From: JASHPR01 sp963795055
Lineage (GTDB): Bacteria; Actinomycetota; Actinomycetes; Streptosporangiales; Streptosporangiaceae
Reading direction: 5' to 3'
Assembly (NCBI GenBank): GCA_963795055.1
Contig: CAWCGJ010000034.1
Span: 1 to 64,000 of the forward strand
DNA length: 64,000 nt
Within the stretch, counting starts at the first letter, position 1. Each line of letters begins with the position of its first letter. This document shows, one piece after another, positions 1 through 9,378 of this stretch. The position numbers and the translations under genes are program-made. The notes beneath the pieces are model-generated. The model saw nothing but the letters and a program-made list of their open reading frames with translations. It searched no databases and was not told where the DNA came from.

Positions 1-16
1 TGCTTCTTGTCTGGTC

Positions 17-2653
17 TTAGATCAGCTGTAGGTCGATGGCGCGTTCGATGGCGGCGGTTCGCGAGGTGACTCCGAGTTTCTGGTAGATCGATCGCAGGTG
101 GGTTTTGACGGTGTTGCGGGAGATGTAGAGGGTGGCGGCCATCTGCAGGTAGGTGCTGGTCGGCAGGAGTTGCAGGATGCGCAGCTCGGCCGGGGTCAGC
201 GGCTCGGCGAGCGCGTGGCCGGGCGCCGAGCCGTTGGGCTGGGCGGCGCGTGCGTGCATGGCCGCGGCGATGAGCTGTTCCATGAGCGGGTCCGGGCGTA
301 CGTGGGCCCAGTGCTCGATCAGGTAGCTGGTCAGCGGGGGGGCGGTGGTGACGACGGTGTTGAGGAAGCCCCCGTGGCGGGCGGCGTGCAGGACGCCGCC
401 GACGATGCCGGCGGTCATCGGGTCGGCGCGGTCGATGGCCACGGCGGCCTGCAGTACCTGGCGCTCCAGCGCGCGCCGCGGGGTGGGCTGGCCCGGCGCC
501 GGGGCCTGCAGGCGGGCGGCGGCGGCCTGGTGGTCGCCGCCGGCGAGGGCGATCTTGGCTTGCAGCAGGCTGCGGCGGGCGCCGGGCAGCCGGGCGGCCA
601 GCTCGGCGGCCCCGGCCAGGTCGCCGAGCGACAGGCGCAGCTGCGCCGCCAGCTCGTCGGCCTGTGCCAGCAGCACCGGCCTGGTCCCGGGCAGGACCAG
701 CCGCGCGGTCTTGACGGTGGCCAGCGCGTCGCGGACCTGCCCGCGGGCGGCCCAGATCCTGGCCCGGTCCAGCAGCGCCAGGAACTCAAACAGCGGCCGC
801 CGCCGCTCGGTTATCGACAGCGCCCGCTCGGTCAGCCGCTCGGCGGTGTCGAGGTCACGCCGTTCCAGCGCCAGCGCGGCCTGGGCGCGCAGGTGATCCA
901 CGGCGAAGAAGTGCTGGCCGAAACCCAGCCGCGCCGCCGCCGCGGCCGCGGCCCCGGCGGCCTCGGCCGCGTCGGCCAGGTGGCCGGCCTGGGCCCAGGC
1001 CAGCGCCCGCGCGCCCGGCACCAGCACCAGCCGGGCCGGCTCGGTGAGCCCGGGCAGCGCCAGCGCCCGCGCGGCCTCACGCTCCACCGCCTGGTAGTCC
1101 TCCAGGCACGGATAGACCCGCAGCAAGATCAGCGCGACAGCGGCGGGCCACTCGTCGGCGACCTGGACCCGGTCCTGGACGGCGCGGGCGGCCAGGGCCG
1201 CCGTCACGGCCTGCTCCAGGCGCCCGGCCTGCGCGTAACCGAACGCGCGCATGGCCGCGTACCGGGCCGCCAGCTCCGACCCGGGCGCGATCGGCGGCCG
1301 GGCCCGCTCCACCAGGTCCAGGTACTGGCCGCCGCGGACCGGGTCACCCGACAACAGCAGGTCACTGGCCAGGGCCAGCACCTGGTCCGGGGCCGCGGCC
1401 AGCAGCGCCGGGCCGGCCGCGGCCAGATCCAGCGGCGCGGGCAGCGCCGGGTCGCGCAAGAAACCGGGCACCACCCGGTCCTGCAACAAGGCCAGCGCCC
1501 GGCCGGGCTGCTGCGCCGCCAGGAAGTGCCGCGCCGCCCGCCGCGCGTCCCCCGCAGCCTCGAACCACTCGCCCGCCCGCAGCTGCACAGCCCGCTCGTG
1601 GTCCCGGTCCCGGGCCCGCAGCTCGGCGCGCAGCAGCCGGCGCACCAGATGGTGATACCGGAAGCTAGCCCGCTCGTCATCGAGCGGCACCAGGAACAAG
1701 TTGGCCGCGCCGATCCCGCGCAACAACGCGGCCGCGTCCGCCCGGCCGGTGACCGCCGCGCACGCCTCGGCGGTCAGCTCCCCCAGCACCGAGGTCTCCA
1801 GCAAGAACCGGGCCACCTCGGGCGGCTGGCTCTGCAGCACCTCGGCGATGAAGTACTCGGCGATCGCGTGACCGCGGACATCCAGCGCCCGCGCCGCCCG
1901 CCCCGGGTCACCGGCGCCGCGCAGCGACAGCGCCGCCATCTGCACCGCCGCGGCCCACCCCTCGCTGCTCTGGTGCAGCAACGCCAGCTCACCAGCGCCG
2001 ACCCGCACGCCGAAGTTGGCCAGCAGCTCACCGCTCTCGGCCAGCGACAAGCACAGGTCCCGGTCCCGCAGCTCGCACAACTCCCCCGCCATCCGCAGCC
2101 GGTGCAACCGCAGCTGCGGGTCGGCCCGGCCCGCCAGCACCAGCTGCGCGGTACGGGCCGGCCACCGCTCCACCAGATCGGCCATGTCCCCGGCCACCGC
2201 AGGCGCCGCGGCGTGGAAATCATCCACGATGACCGCCGACCCAGCCGGCAACCCCGCGGCGTCGTTGGCGATCGACGCGGTCACATCAGCCGACATGACA
2301 CCGTCCATGGCCAGCAGCTCGGCGGCGTCAGCGCCGAACCCCGGCCCGATGACCCGCGGGGCCTCGACGAACCCGGCCCAGAACCGCACCGGGTTGCCGT
2401 CGCCCCGGTCACACGACAACCAGGCCGTGGTACCCGGCGCCCGGGCCGCCGCCCAGCTCGACAACAGCACGCTCTTGCCCGAACCCGCCGACCCGACCAC
2501 CACCGTCAGCCGCCGGCCCGCCCCGGCCGCCAGCCGCTCATGCAGCCCCGGCCGGCCGACCAGCGTACCGGGCAGCGTCGTCGGCCGGAACTTGGCCAGC
2601 GCGAACCGGGCGCCCCGCCAGGCGCCAACCCCGGCCGCCACGCCGTCTGCCAC
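17..2653 (-). CDS. LAL-type LuxR family regulator (MalT-like ATPase), copy 1
   Basis: Large ATP-dependent transcriptional regulator of 878 aa. A Walker A motif (GSAGSGKS, residues 54-61) opens a STAND-type NTPase domain. A long alpha-helical region rich in Ala and Leu (TPR-like, roughly 350-800) follows, and a LuxR helix-turn-helix occupies the last 65 residues (LTPAELRILQLL, then NTVKTHLRSIYQKLGV). This order is that of MalT/LAL proteins, which bind an inducer and ATP, oligomerise and activate promoters. The GTG start is chosen because GGGAGGGG lies 6 nt upstream. A paralog of nearly the same length sits at 6232-8862. The ligand is unknown. Family assignment is firm; the target genes are not visible. 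Confidence 0.93.
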   Translation of the reverse strand: MADGVAAGVGAWRGARFALAKFRPTTLPGTLVGRPGLHERLAAGAGRRLTVVVGSAGSGKSVLLSSWAAARAPGTTAWLSCDRGDGNPVRFWAGFVEAPRVIGPGFGADAAELLAMDGVMSADVTASIANDAAGLPAGSAVIVDDFHAAAPAVAGDMADLVERWPARTAQLVLAGRADPQLRLHRLRMAGELCELRDRDLCLSLAESGELLANFGVRVGAGELALLHQSSEGWAAAVQMAALSLRGAGDPGRAARALDVRGHAIAEYFIAEVLQSQPPEVARFLLETSVLGELTAEACAAVTGRADAAALLRGIGAANLFLVPLDDERASFRYHHLVRRLLRAELRARDRDHERAVQLRAGEWFEAAGDARRAARHFLAAQQPGRALALLQDRVVPGFLRDPALPAPLDLAAAGPALLAAAPDQVLALASDLLLSGDPVRGGQYLDLVERARPPIAPGSELAARYAAMRAFGYAQAGRLEQAVTAALAARAVQDRVQVADEWPAAVALILLRVYPCLEDYQAVEREAARALALPGLTEPARLVLVPGARALAWAQAGHLADAAEAAGAAAAAAARLGFGQHFFAVDHLRAQAALALERRDLDTAERLTERALSITERRRPLFEFLALLDRARIWAARGQVRDALATVKTARLVLPGTRPVLLAQADELAAQLRLSLGDLAGAAELAARLPGARRSLLQAKIALAGGDHQAAAARLQAPAPGQPTPRRALERQVLQAAVAIDRADPMTAGIVGGVLHAARHGGFLNTVVTTAPPLTSYLIEHWAHVRPDPLMEQLIAAAMHARAAQPNGSAPGHALAEPLTPAELRILQLLPTSTYLQMAATLYISRNTVKTHLRSIYQKLGVTSRTAAIERAIDLQLI

Positions 2654-2873
2654 GACAGCCCCTCCCGCCAGCTCGCCGCTCCGCGATACACCCGCTGATT
2701 TACCCAGTCATTACCCAAGCCCATCCGCCGCCCGGAAGGAAGGGACCAAAGCCACATCCCGGCGCGGAAACCCTCCCAGCTCACCCCGCAGGGGGTGATG
2801 ACGCACGCCCGGCCGCCGGGCACGCTGGTCAACGTGAACCCAACCTGAACCGGCAGACAGTGAGGCGTAACCC

Positions 2874-3092
2874 GTGCGATCGCAAACCTACGAGATCACC
2901 TTCACGGGCCAGGCAGGCAGCACACTGCGCGCGGAATTCGACGACTGCGAGGTCACCCTAGGCCCGGGCACCACCACCCTCCGCGCCCAACTACCCGACC
3001 AGGGAGCCCTCTCCGGGCTCATGGACCGCATCACCAGCCTCGGGCTCGAAGTGATCGACATGCACCTGGTAGCGCCATCCCCCGGTGACTAG
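2874..3092 (+). CDS. small conserved-looking hypothetical protein
   Basis: A 72-aa protein starting with GTG, acidic and soluble, with no signal peptide or membrane segment. The pattern looks like a small alpha/beta fold: beta-rich first half (YEITF, LRAEFDDCEVTLGPGTTTLRA) and then a helix ending in a hydrophobic strand (LMDRITSLGLEVIDMHLV). It reads divergently from the LAL gene and stands alone. I do not recognise a named family. Codon use is like the neighbours and the frame is not a shadow of another gene, so I believe it is translated. Confidence 0.6.
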   Translation: MRSQTYEITFTGQAGSTLRAEFDDCEVTLGPGTTTLRAQLPDQGALSGLMDRITSLGLEVIDMHLVAPSPGD

Positions 3093-3237
3093 CCCCGAAC
3101 CCGCCCGGCCGGCGGAGGTCAGGACAGCGCCGCTTTCCGGGACGCCGCGAGGTACCAGGGGGTACCGCGGCGGATCCTCGCATGCCCGCGGCCTGCGCGC
3201 CTCACCCCACCGAGGGGTGATCTCAGCGCGATGCCGC

Positions 3238-3783
3238 TCACGGGCTGGGTGAGGGGGACGCAGACCCGCACTGCGGGGCGAGCGAGGCCAGCAGGCTGCT
3301 GGCTGCGGTGGCGACCCCGCCGACCGCGGTCGCCACGCCTTTCACCGTGCTGGTACCGGGATGGGCGGTGAGGTTGGAGACCGCGGTCTTGAGCGTGTCG
3401 AGCGCTGACTTCACGGCGGTGGTCTGGGCTGTGAATTCGCCGTGCATCTGCGCGGTGAGGGCGGTGAGCTTTGCCTCGACGTCGGCTAGGTCGGACTTGA
3501 TCTCGCTGGCTGTGCCTTTCCCGATCTTGACGTGGGTGAGCGTGTCCACCGAGGCGCGCAGGTCCGCTGCAGCCTGGCACACCGCCGATGCGGGGCTGGG
3601 CGTCGTGGGGGTGGGCGTCGGCGCCGCGGCGGCAGCGGAGGTGGGCGCAGGGGCGGCGCCCGGGGATGGGCTGCTACTGGGGGATGAGGTGCTGCTGGAG
3701 CCGCAGGCGGCCAGGAGGAGCCCGGCGGCGAGGGCGGCTGCGACGATGCGCCACCGGCCCGGCCTGGTTACCGTGGCCCGCAT
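3238..3783 (-). CDS. secreted lipoprotein, Ser/Pro/Thr-rich linker and helical domain
   Basis: A 181-aa lipoprotein. The signal peptide (RWRIVAAALAAGLLLAAC) ends in a clear lipobox with the acylated Cys at about residue 27. A Ser/Pro/Ala/Thr linker of about 40 residues follows, then a helical domain (residues 70-150) with heptad-like Leu/Ala spacing, and a last Cys near the C-terminus that could pair with the Cys at the start of that domain. The frame is open 24 codons further upstream, but the ATG at 3783 puts the signal peptide at the N-terminus as expected. It probably sits on the outer face of the membrane. No enzyme motif is visible. Confidence 0.75.
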   Translation of the reverse strand: MRATVTRPGRWRIVAAALAAGLLLAACGSSSTSSPSSSPSPGAAPAPTSAAAAAPTPTPTTPSPASAVCQAAADLRASVDTLTHVKIGKGTASEIKSDLADVEAKLTALTAQMHGEFTAQTTAVKSALDTLKTAVSNLTAHPGTSTVKGVATAVGGVATAASSLLASLAPQCGSASPSPSP

Positions 3784-3982
3784 CGTGTTCGCCTCATCGT
3801 CGAGGCCGCGGCCGTTGACCACTCCCGCGATGAACTGCACCGGCTCCATAGCCATCGTCCTGCCCCCTCATCCAGCCGGCCGGCCTGACCCGCTGCCGCC
3901 ATGGTCTTGCCGGACCGCCGCCGGCGCATCACCCTGCCCGGGGTGATGTACGCGCGCCTTGCTGATGGGCTTGGCGGGGGTT

Positions 3983-4840
3983 TCAGCGCTGCACCTGCTG
4001 GAGCGAGGCAGCTCCAGCCCCCGCCGTTGGCGCCTGCACGGCCACCTCGGCGCTTGGTTTGCTCTCGCGCGGCCGTGGCACTATCTGCGTGTGTGGCGGC
4101 CAGGCGGGCTGCGGCTGGAGCCGGAGGGCTGACTCCGGCCCGGCAGCTGCGCGTAGAGCTGTGCGCCCCAGCGCCGCTGCTGACCATCGTCGCGCTGATC
4201 GCCCCGTTCGCCGTCCGCCACATCCCCGCCCAGCAGCCCTCCGCCAGCCCGCGGCCGAGCCGCAGACTGGCCCTCCAGCCCTAACAGGCCAGCCCGGCGT
4301 GGCTGGCCGACTACCTACTCGCTGAGCACCTGCCCGCAATCGATGTGGCCGCAACGAGCGGGTCTGCGATTTATCCGGTGGCAAGACCGCTGTATCCCTT
4401 GGCAGGCGGCTTAAGGAATCGGGGTGCGCTTCAGGAATCAGCTGGGCAGACGCCTGGGGGACGAGGAACCTGCGGTCCAGGCCAGTGATCCGCATGATCT
4501 TCACCAGCGACGGACGGGGCGAGACCAACCGGAGCGGGCAGCCCGCCTGCTCCGCATGATCGGCCATGCGCAGCAGCGCGGCTAGACCCCGGGCGTCGCA
4601 GAAAGCCAGTGCGGTTAGGTCCACAGTCAGCGGCGCGCCGTGGTGATCGATGACATTCTTTACGTAACTGACGGCCGCCTCGGCGCTGGCGATATCCAGT
4701 TCGCCACGGAGGTTCACGATGGCCTCACCCGCAGAGCCGATCCGGTGGCTCAGCTCAAGCGGCTCAGTTCTCCGCGGATCGCCCTGTGCTGCCACGGTTA
4801 CGTCCTCGATGGTCCTTGCCTCGGCAACATGTGCGGGCAT
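3983..4840 (-). CDS. STAS-domain protein (anti-anti-sigma-like) with unusual C-terminal tail
   Basis: A STAS domain at about residues 33-128 (VNLRGELDIASAEAAVSYV, LTVDLTALAFCDARGLAALL) places this with anti-sigma-factor antagonists of the SpoIIAA/RsbV type, which bind an anti-sigma kinase in a general stress partner-switch. Two features are odd. The Asp-Ser pair that is phosphorylated in classic members reads Asp-Ala here (FCDARG), so phospho-control is probably lost. The frame also stays open for about 150 residues beyond the domain with Arg/Pro/Ala-rich, low-complexity sequence, unlike the usual 100-130 aa length. A frameshift that hides the natural stop is possible. No anti-sigma kinase gene lies nearby. 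Confidence 0.7.
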   Translation of the reverse strand: MPAHVAEARTIEDVTVAAQGDPRRTEPLELSHRIGSAGEAIVNLRGELDIASAEAAVSYVKNVIDHHGAPLTVDLTALAFCDARGLAALLRMADHAEQAGCPLRLVSPRPSLVKIMRITGLDRRFLVPQASAQLIPEAHPDSLSRLPRDTAVLPPDKSQTRSLRPHRLRAGAQRVGSRPATPGWPVRAGGPVCGSAAGWRRAAGRGCGGRRTGRSARRWSAAALGRTALRAAAGPESALRLQPQPAWPPHTQIVPRPRESKPSAEVAVQAPTAGAGAASLQQVQR

Positions 4841-5337
4841 CTTGCGCTCCGTTCGTCAGCGGCCCGCGCTGCATGTTCGCGGGCGATTCCGCTTTCCGCC
4901 CGTCCAGCGCCGTGACCGGCGCATGATCAGTCATGGCGGGGAGGGCCAGCTTGCGGAGGTGCGCCTGGACGAGGTCAACCCCGCGCTGGGGGGCGGTGAT
5001 CTCGGGTGTAGGTGATCGCATCAGGGTTGCGCCTTGCTGTTCGCTGATCCTGCGGTAAGCATGCAGGTCGGCTGGGGTCGCCGTACTCACCCTTTTCCGG
5101 GTGATTGCACAGGCCCGCGACCCGGCGGCATGGTCGGCGGCCGTGGCGGCCAGGCGACCCGGGCCGCGATCTTGACCTTGTGATCTCCCGATGAGCGCCG
5201 TGCGGCCTACCATGTCGGTGACATACGTTGACCTGCTAGCCGGCGCAGTCGAGGAACCTTCTTAACCAGGCTTGGACTACGGAAGACGCTCGCATCGGCT
5301 CCGCATTATTCAACTGACCCTCCAATCAAGGTAGGAG
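4841..5337. other. intergenic region between STAS gene and SMP-30 gene
   Basis: About 500 bp separate two diverging genes. A 149-codon minus-strand ORF (4764-5213) crosses it but overlaps the 5' end of the STAS gene, has no recognisable domain and is rich in Arg and Gly, so I do not call it. The right-hand end is AT-richer and holds the ribosome site GGTAGGAG just before the ATG at 5338. Promoters for both genes should lie here, but I could not fix a convincing -35/-10 pair. Confidence 0.4.
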
Positions 5338-6225
5338 ATGGCCCGTTCCGCAAGGGTGAGCGTCGAGGTATTCGCCGACCTCCGCGCTGACGTGGGCGAG
5401 GCGCCGCACTGGGACCAGCGGAGTATGACGCTGCTGTTCGTCGACTTGACCGGCGGCACGATCTTCCGTTACGACCCGTCCGGGACTGAGCTGAATTCCT
5501 TCTCCGTGGGCCAGGAGGTGGGCGCGGTTGTTCCCCGGCGCGATGGCGGGCTCGTGCTCGCGGTCCGCGACGGTATCGCCGTGGCCTCAGATACCGGGGA
5601 CAACTTCAAGCTCACCGCGCCGGTCGAGCGCGACACCCCGGGCAACCGGATGAACGACGCGAAATGCGACCCCGCCGGGCGGCTCCTCGCCGGGACAACG
5701 GCCTTTGACTTCGCTCCGCACGCCGCGTCGCTCTACCGCGTAGAACCGGACTGGTCATTCGACCAGATAGTCCGCGACGTAACGCAATCGAACGGCATCG
5801 CATGGAGCCCCGACGGCCGCCAGTTGTACTTCATCGACTCGGCCACCCAGAGTATCGATGTCTTCGACTACGACACCGACACCGGCTCCGCCGGCAACCG
5901 GAGACGGCTCGTCACTATCGAACGCGCGCACGGGGTACCCGACGGGATGACCGTCGATAGTAAGGGGAACCTCTGGGTGGCGTGCTTCGGTGGCGGCGCG
6001 GTCCGCTGCTTTTCACCGGCGGGGGAGCAGCTGGACGAGGTCTTCTTCCCAGTGTCCCAGGTGACGAGCTGCGCCTTCGGGGGTCCCGGCCTAGCCGACC
6101 TGTACGTGACCTCTGCCGCTTACCGCCTGAGCACCGAGCAGCTGAAGAGGGAGCCGCGTGCGGGCGCGACGTTCGTCTGCCGTCCCGGGGCAGCAGGCAT
6201 GCCTGCCTCGTCCTTCGCCGGATAA
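5338..6225 (+). CDS. SMP-30/gluconolactonase/LRE family protein
   Basis: A 295-aa six-bladed beta-propeller of the SMP-30/gluconolactonase family, which hydrolyses sugar or other lactones with one divalent metal. The expected metal ligands line up: Glu21 (VGEAPHWD), Asn152 (SNGIAWSPDG) and Asp202 (VPDGMTVD), with Asn106 (NRMNDAK) as the usual substrate-side residue. There is no signal peptide, so it acts in the cytoplasm. The ATG is preceded by GGTAGGAG. It runs convergently into the second LAL regulator with only 6 bp between the stops. Substrate is unknown; some family members are luciferin-regenerating or organophosphate-hydrolysing enzymes. Confidence 0.9.
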   Translation: MARSARVSVEVFADLRADVGEAPHWDQRSMTLLFVDLTGGTIFRYDPSGTELNSFSVGQEVGAVVPRRDGGLVLAVRDGIAVASDTGDNFKLTAPVERDTPGNRMNDAKCDPAGRLLAGTTAFDFAPHAASLYRVEPDWSFDQIVRDVTQSNGIAWSPDGRQLYFIDSATQSIDVFDYDTDTGSAGNRRRLVTIERAHGVPDGMTVDSKGNLWVACFGGGAVRCFSPAGEQLDEVFFPVSQVTSCAFGGPGLADLYVTSAAYRLSTEQLKREPRAGATFVCRPGAAGMPASSFAG

Positions 6226-6231
6226 CGGCGG

Positions 6232-8862
6232 TTACAGCAGGCCCAGCGAGGCCGCTCGTTTGACGGCAGAAGAACGGGAGGTCACCCCCAGCTTCTGGTA
6301 GACCGACCGGAGGTGGGTCTTCACCGTGTTGAGCGAGATGTACAGGGTGGTGGCGATCTGCCGGTAGGTGCTGGTCGGCAGGAGTTCCAGCACGCGCATC
6401 TCGGCGGCGGTCAGCGGGTCAAGGAGCTTACTTTGCCGGGAAACCGGCCGGGCGAGCTTGCGTGCCCGGAGGCCGGCGGTGATCAACGCCGCCAGGTGCT
6501 CGGTGTGGGGATAGAGGTCCGGGTTGGAGATCACGTGATCGATCAGTTGCGGAGCGGTGTCCACGACGGTCTGGACGAAACCGTGGCGCATGGCCACCGC
6601 TAGAGCCTGCCTGACCAGGGCGGGTGCCTGGGGTGAGGATCGGCTGATGGCGACGCTGGCGCGCAGCAGCCGCAGCTCCAGGTCGGACCGGATGGTGGTT
6701 CCCTCGGCCGGGGCGTTGCTCAGGGCTTGTGCCGCTTGTTCGGGGTCCCCGGCCGCGAGAGCAATGATCGCCGACATGACGAGGCGCCGGTTATCGGGCA
6801 GTTCCTTGGTGAGGTTTCTGGCGCCTTTCTGATCGCCGAGACCGAGACGGAGGCGGGCTTCGAGCTCGTCGGCTTGGGTCAGAAGGATAGAGTGATCGCT
6901 TTTGAGCGACGAACGGGCGGCGGGCAATGAGTTGAGGGCTTCGTCGAGGTTGCCGCCGGCCGCCCAGATCCGGGCCCGGTCCAGCTGGGCCATGCAATTG
7001 AAGGCGGGCCGGGCGCTGCCGACCATGGCCAGCGCGCGTTCTACCGGCTCGGCGGCCGCAGCGAGATCACACCGCTCCAATGCGAGCAGAGCGGTGGTCC
7101 GTAGCGCGTGGAACACGAAAAAGTGGCGGTCGAAGCCGAGGCGGCGGGCCGCGGCCAGGGTGCCAGCGGCCAGGGTGCCAGCCTCTTCGAGGGCGCCCTC
7201 GATAAGGGCCGCCTGGCTGATCACTCCGGGGCAGAGCACCTCGGTCAGCGGAGCGCTCACCTCCGCCGCGGCGAGGGCATCCGCGAGCTGGCGGGCTTCG
7301 CCGAACTGGTTCACATAGGTATGGCAGTACATGGCCAAGGTGTTGAGCGTGACGACCCAGTCGCCGACCCCGTCGGCCACGGTCTCGAACGGCCGTGCCC
7401 AGTCCCGGTGCGCCAGCGCCTCGTCAAACTGGCCGATGAACGTGCAATGAAGCATGTTCACCAGCGCCAGCCGCACCGCCAGTTCGGGTTGCCGGCCCGG
7501 ATCGACAGGGCTCTGCCGGGCCAGTGCGACAGCACGCGAACCGCGCTCGAACGCCCCCCGCCAGAGCAGCTCGGCCGCCATGGGCAGCAGGAACTCGGGT
7601 GTGTCCGCGAAGAGCTCGGGCCGGACCTCGCCGAGGTCGAGCGCGCTGACGACGGCCGGGTTCGTCAGCACGTCGCGTACGACCCCCTCATTGAGCAGGC
7701 TGAACGCCTCGGCCTGTTGACCGGCGGCCAGCAAATGCCGCGCTGCCGCGCCGACCTGATCAGCCTCGATCAGGTACCGTGCGGCGGCCTCATGTAGCCC
7801 CTTCTCCCCGGCCGGATCCCGGGCGTGCAACTCCGTCTGAAGAACTTCCCTGATCAGGTGGTGGTACCGATAGATGCGAGCCTCGTGGTCCACGATCGCC
7901 ACGAACATGTGCGCGCCGTAGATGAACTCGAGCATCTTGGCCGCGCCCTGGCCGTACACAGCGGCACAGGCAGGCACCGAAAGCTCATCGAGAACCGAGG
8001 TGGCCAGCATGAACTCGATGACCTCGGGAGGCTGCCGGTAGAGGACCTCCTCCAAGAAGTAGTCGGCGACGGTATGACGGCGCAGATTGACCCGGCCAGC
8101 TGCCATGGCGGGATCGGGCGAAGCATGGATCGAGATCGCAGCCATCTGCAGCCCGGCTACCCATCCCTCGCTGCGCCGGTGGACCAGAGCCAGGTCCGGC
8201 TCATCCAGCCACACGCCGAACCCGGACAGGAAACTCCTGGTCTCTTCCACGGAGAAGGACAGGTCCTGATCCCGCAGCTCGACCAGGTCCTGATGCGCCC
8301 GCATGCGATGCACCCTGAGCGGCGGATCAACCCGGCTGGCCACCACCAGCTGCAGTGACGGCGGGTGGTACTCCACCAGCCAGCTCAGCGCGTCGGAACT
8401 CGCCGCGCCGGCCAGGTGAAAGTCGTCAATGACCAGTACCCGCTCCCCGTCCTGCGCGTCCAGGTCATCGGCCAGGGCAGCGACAACATCAGCCGACACC
8501 TCACCATCAAGGCCCATCAGCTGGCGGGCGTCCTCACCAATCTTCGGCTGATCGAAGCCAAACCGCACGGCCTCGATGACCGCAGAGACGAACCGGACCG
8601 GGTCGGCGTCGGCCACGTCGCAGCCCAGCCACGCCGACGGCCGGTCCGGACGGGCAGCCAGCCAGTCAGCGAGCAGCATGGTCTTGCCCGCCCCCGCCGG
8701 GCCCACCACCAGGCCGAGGCGAACCTGCTCTCCCCGGTCCAGCCGGTCGAGCAACCTTGGCCGGCGCACCAGACGTGGCACCAGCCTCGGAGCAGAGAAC
8801 TTCGAGGACGGGAACCGCGGGATGCGCGCGCCAGGCTCACCGGCCGCATTCGTTACCGACAC
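6232..8862 (-). CDS. LAL-type LuxR family regulator (MalT-like ATPase), copy 2
   Basis: Paralog of the regulator at 17-2653, with the same order: Walker A (GPAGAGKT), STAND ATPase, long helical repeat region and a C-terminal LuxR HTH whose recognition region (NTVKTHLRSVYQKLGVTSR) is almost identical to copy 1. I prefer the GTG at 8862, which follows GGGAGGG and gives 876 aa, almost the length of copy 1 (878). The frame is open to an ATG at 8955. The two near-identical HTH domains may read related operators while the sensor halves have diverged. Its inducer is unknown. Confidence 0.9.
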   Translation of the reverse strand: MSVTNAAGEPGARIPRFPSSKFSAPRLVPRLVRRPRLLDRLDRGEQVRLGLVVGPAGAGKTMLLADWLAARPDRPSAWLGCDVADADPVRFVSAVIEAVRFGFDQPKIGEDARQLMGLDGEVSADVVAALADDLDAQDGERVLVIDDFHLAGAASSDALSWLVEYHPPSLQLVVASRVDPPLRVHRMRAHQDLVELRDQDLSFSVEETRSFLSGFGVWLDEPDLALVHRRSEGWVAGLQMAAISIHASPDPAMAAGRVNLRRHTVADYFLEEVLYRQPPEVIEFMLATSVLDELSVPACAAVYGQGAAKMLEFIYGAHMFVAIVDHEARIYRYHHLIREVLQTELHARDPAGEKGLHEAAARYLIEADQVGAAARHLLAAGQQAEAFSLLNEGVVRDVLTNPAVVSALDLGEVRPELFADTPEFLLPMAAELLWRGAFERGSRAVALARQSPVDPGRQPELAVRLALVNMLHCTFIGQFDEALAHRDWARPFETVADGVGDWVVTLNTLAMYCHTYVNQFGEARQLADALAAAEVSAPLTEVLCPGVISQAALIEGALEEAGTLAAGTLAAARRLGFDRHFFVFHALRTTALLALERCDLAAAAEPVERALAMVGSARPAFNCMAQLDRARIWAAGGNLDEALNSLPAARSSLKSDHSILLTQADELEARLRLGLGDQKGARNLTKELPDNRRLVMSAIIALAAGDPEQAAQALSNAPAEGTTIRSDLELRLLRASVAISRSSPQAPALVRQALAVAMRHGFVQTVVDTAPQLIDHVISNPDLYPHTEHLAALITAGLRARKLARPVSRQSKLLDPLTAAEMRVLELLPTSTYRQIATTLYISLNTVKTHLRSVYQKLGVTSRSSAVKRAASLGLL

Positions 8863-9378
8863 TCGGCTCGGCCCTCCCGTGACGCAACCACCCGGGCTTC
8901 GCTGTCCGGCAGCCAGCACGGAAGCCAGTCCTGCGCGATGGAACGGTCCCACCATCAGCTAACTCAGACAAGGCTATCGCCACGCAGCACGCTGACAAGG
9001 GCAAACACAACCTAAAGCGTGCTCCGGGGCACGAGGACGCCCCGGCAACTCGCTGACCAGGGGGCTGTAACGAGAGGGAGCCGACCCGGTAAACCACAAG
9101 CCCGGGGGCCAGCGGGGATCTTGAGGCACGTCACGACGGTTGGCTCTGTAGACGGTTGGCCCTGTATAGGTGACGGCACCTGGCCCGCTGGCTGGCTGGG
9201 CTCCTGTTTTTGCCGTCGCCGCCGGGCAGCGACCAGCCTGGACAGACTCACTGTCCAGGCCGTCCACGGACAGGCGATCGTCCGGGCAGCCTGGGCTGGC
9301 CCGCTTACATCGTCGCGACCGCCTGCATCGCCCTGAAAGGACGATCCCGGTTCCCGGCCGGCCGGGGCATCATGGAGT
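8863..9378. other. intergenic region upstream of LAL copy 2 and of a membrane protein gene
   Basis: About 500 bp between diverging genes. Several long ORFs cross it on both strands, but they share no recognisable domain and look like GC-rich read-through. The one clear structure is a 16-bp tandem repeat at 9135-9166. I see nothing else I can support. Confidence 0.4.
9135..9166. repeat. 16-bp tandem direct repeat (two copies)
   Basis: GACGGTTGGCTCTGTA is followed at once by GACGGTTGGCCCTGTA, with a single mismatch. It lies in the intergenic region about 270 bp upstream of the LAL copy 2 start and 210 bp upstream of the membrane protein start. It could be a paired binding site for a regulator or a chance duplication. 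Confidence 0.6.

Noticed and set aside
98..2698. 866-codon plus-strand ORF antisense to LAL copy 1
   Set aside because: Gln/Arg/Gly/Pro-rich translation with no domain, fully explained by the GC-rich antisense frame of a confidently assigned LuxR gene.
3901..4284. 127-codon plus-strand ORF antisense to the STAS tail
   Set aside because: It has one hydrophobic stretch (LLTIVALIAPFAV) but no family and an Arg/Pro/Ala composition typical of shadows. If the STAS tail proves to be noncoding, this frame deserves a second look.
4764..5213. 149-codon minus-strand ORF upstream of the STAS gene
   Set aside because: No recognisable domain, overlaps the STAS 5' end and lacks a good ribosome site.
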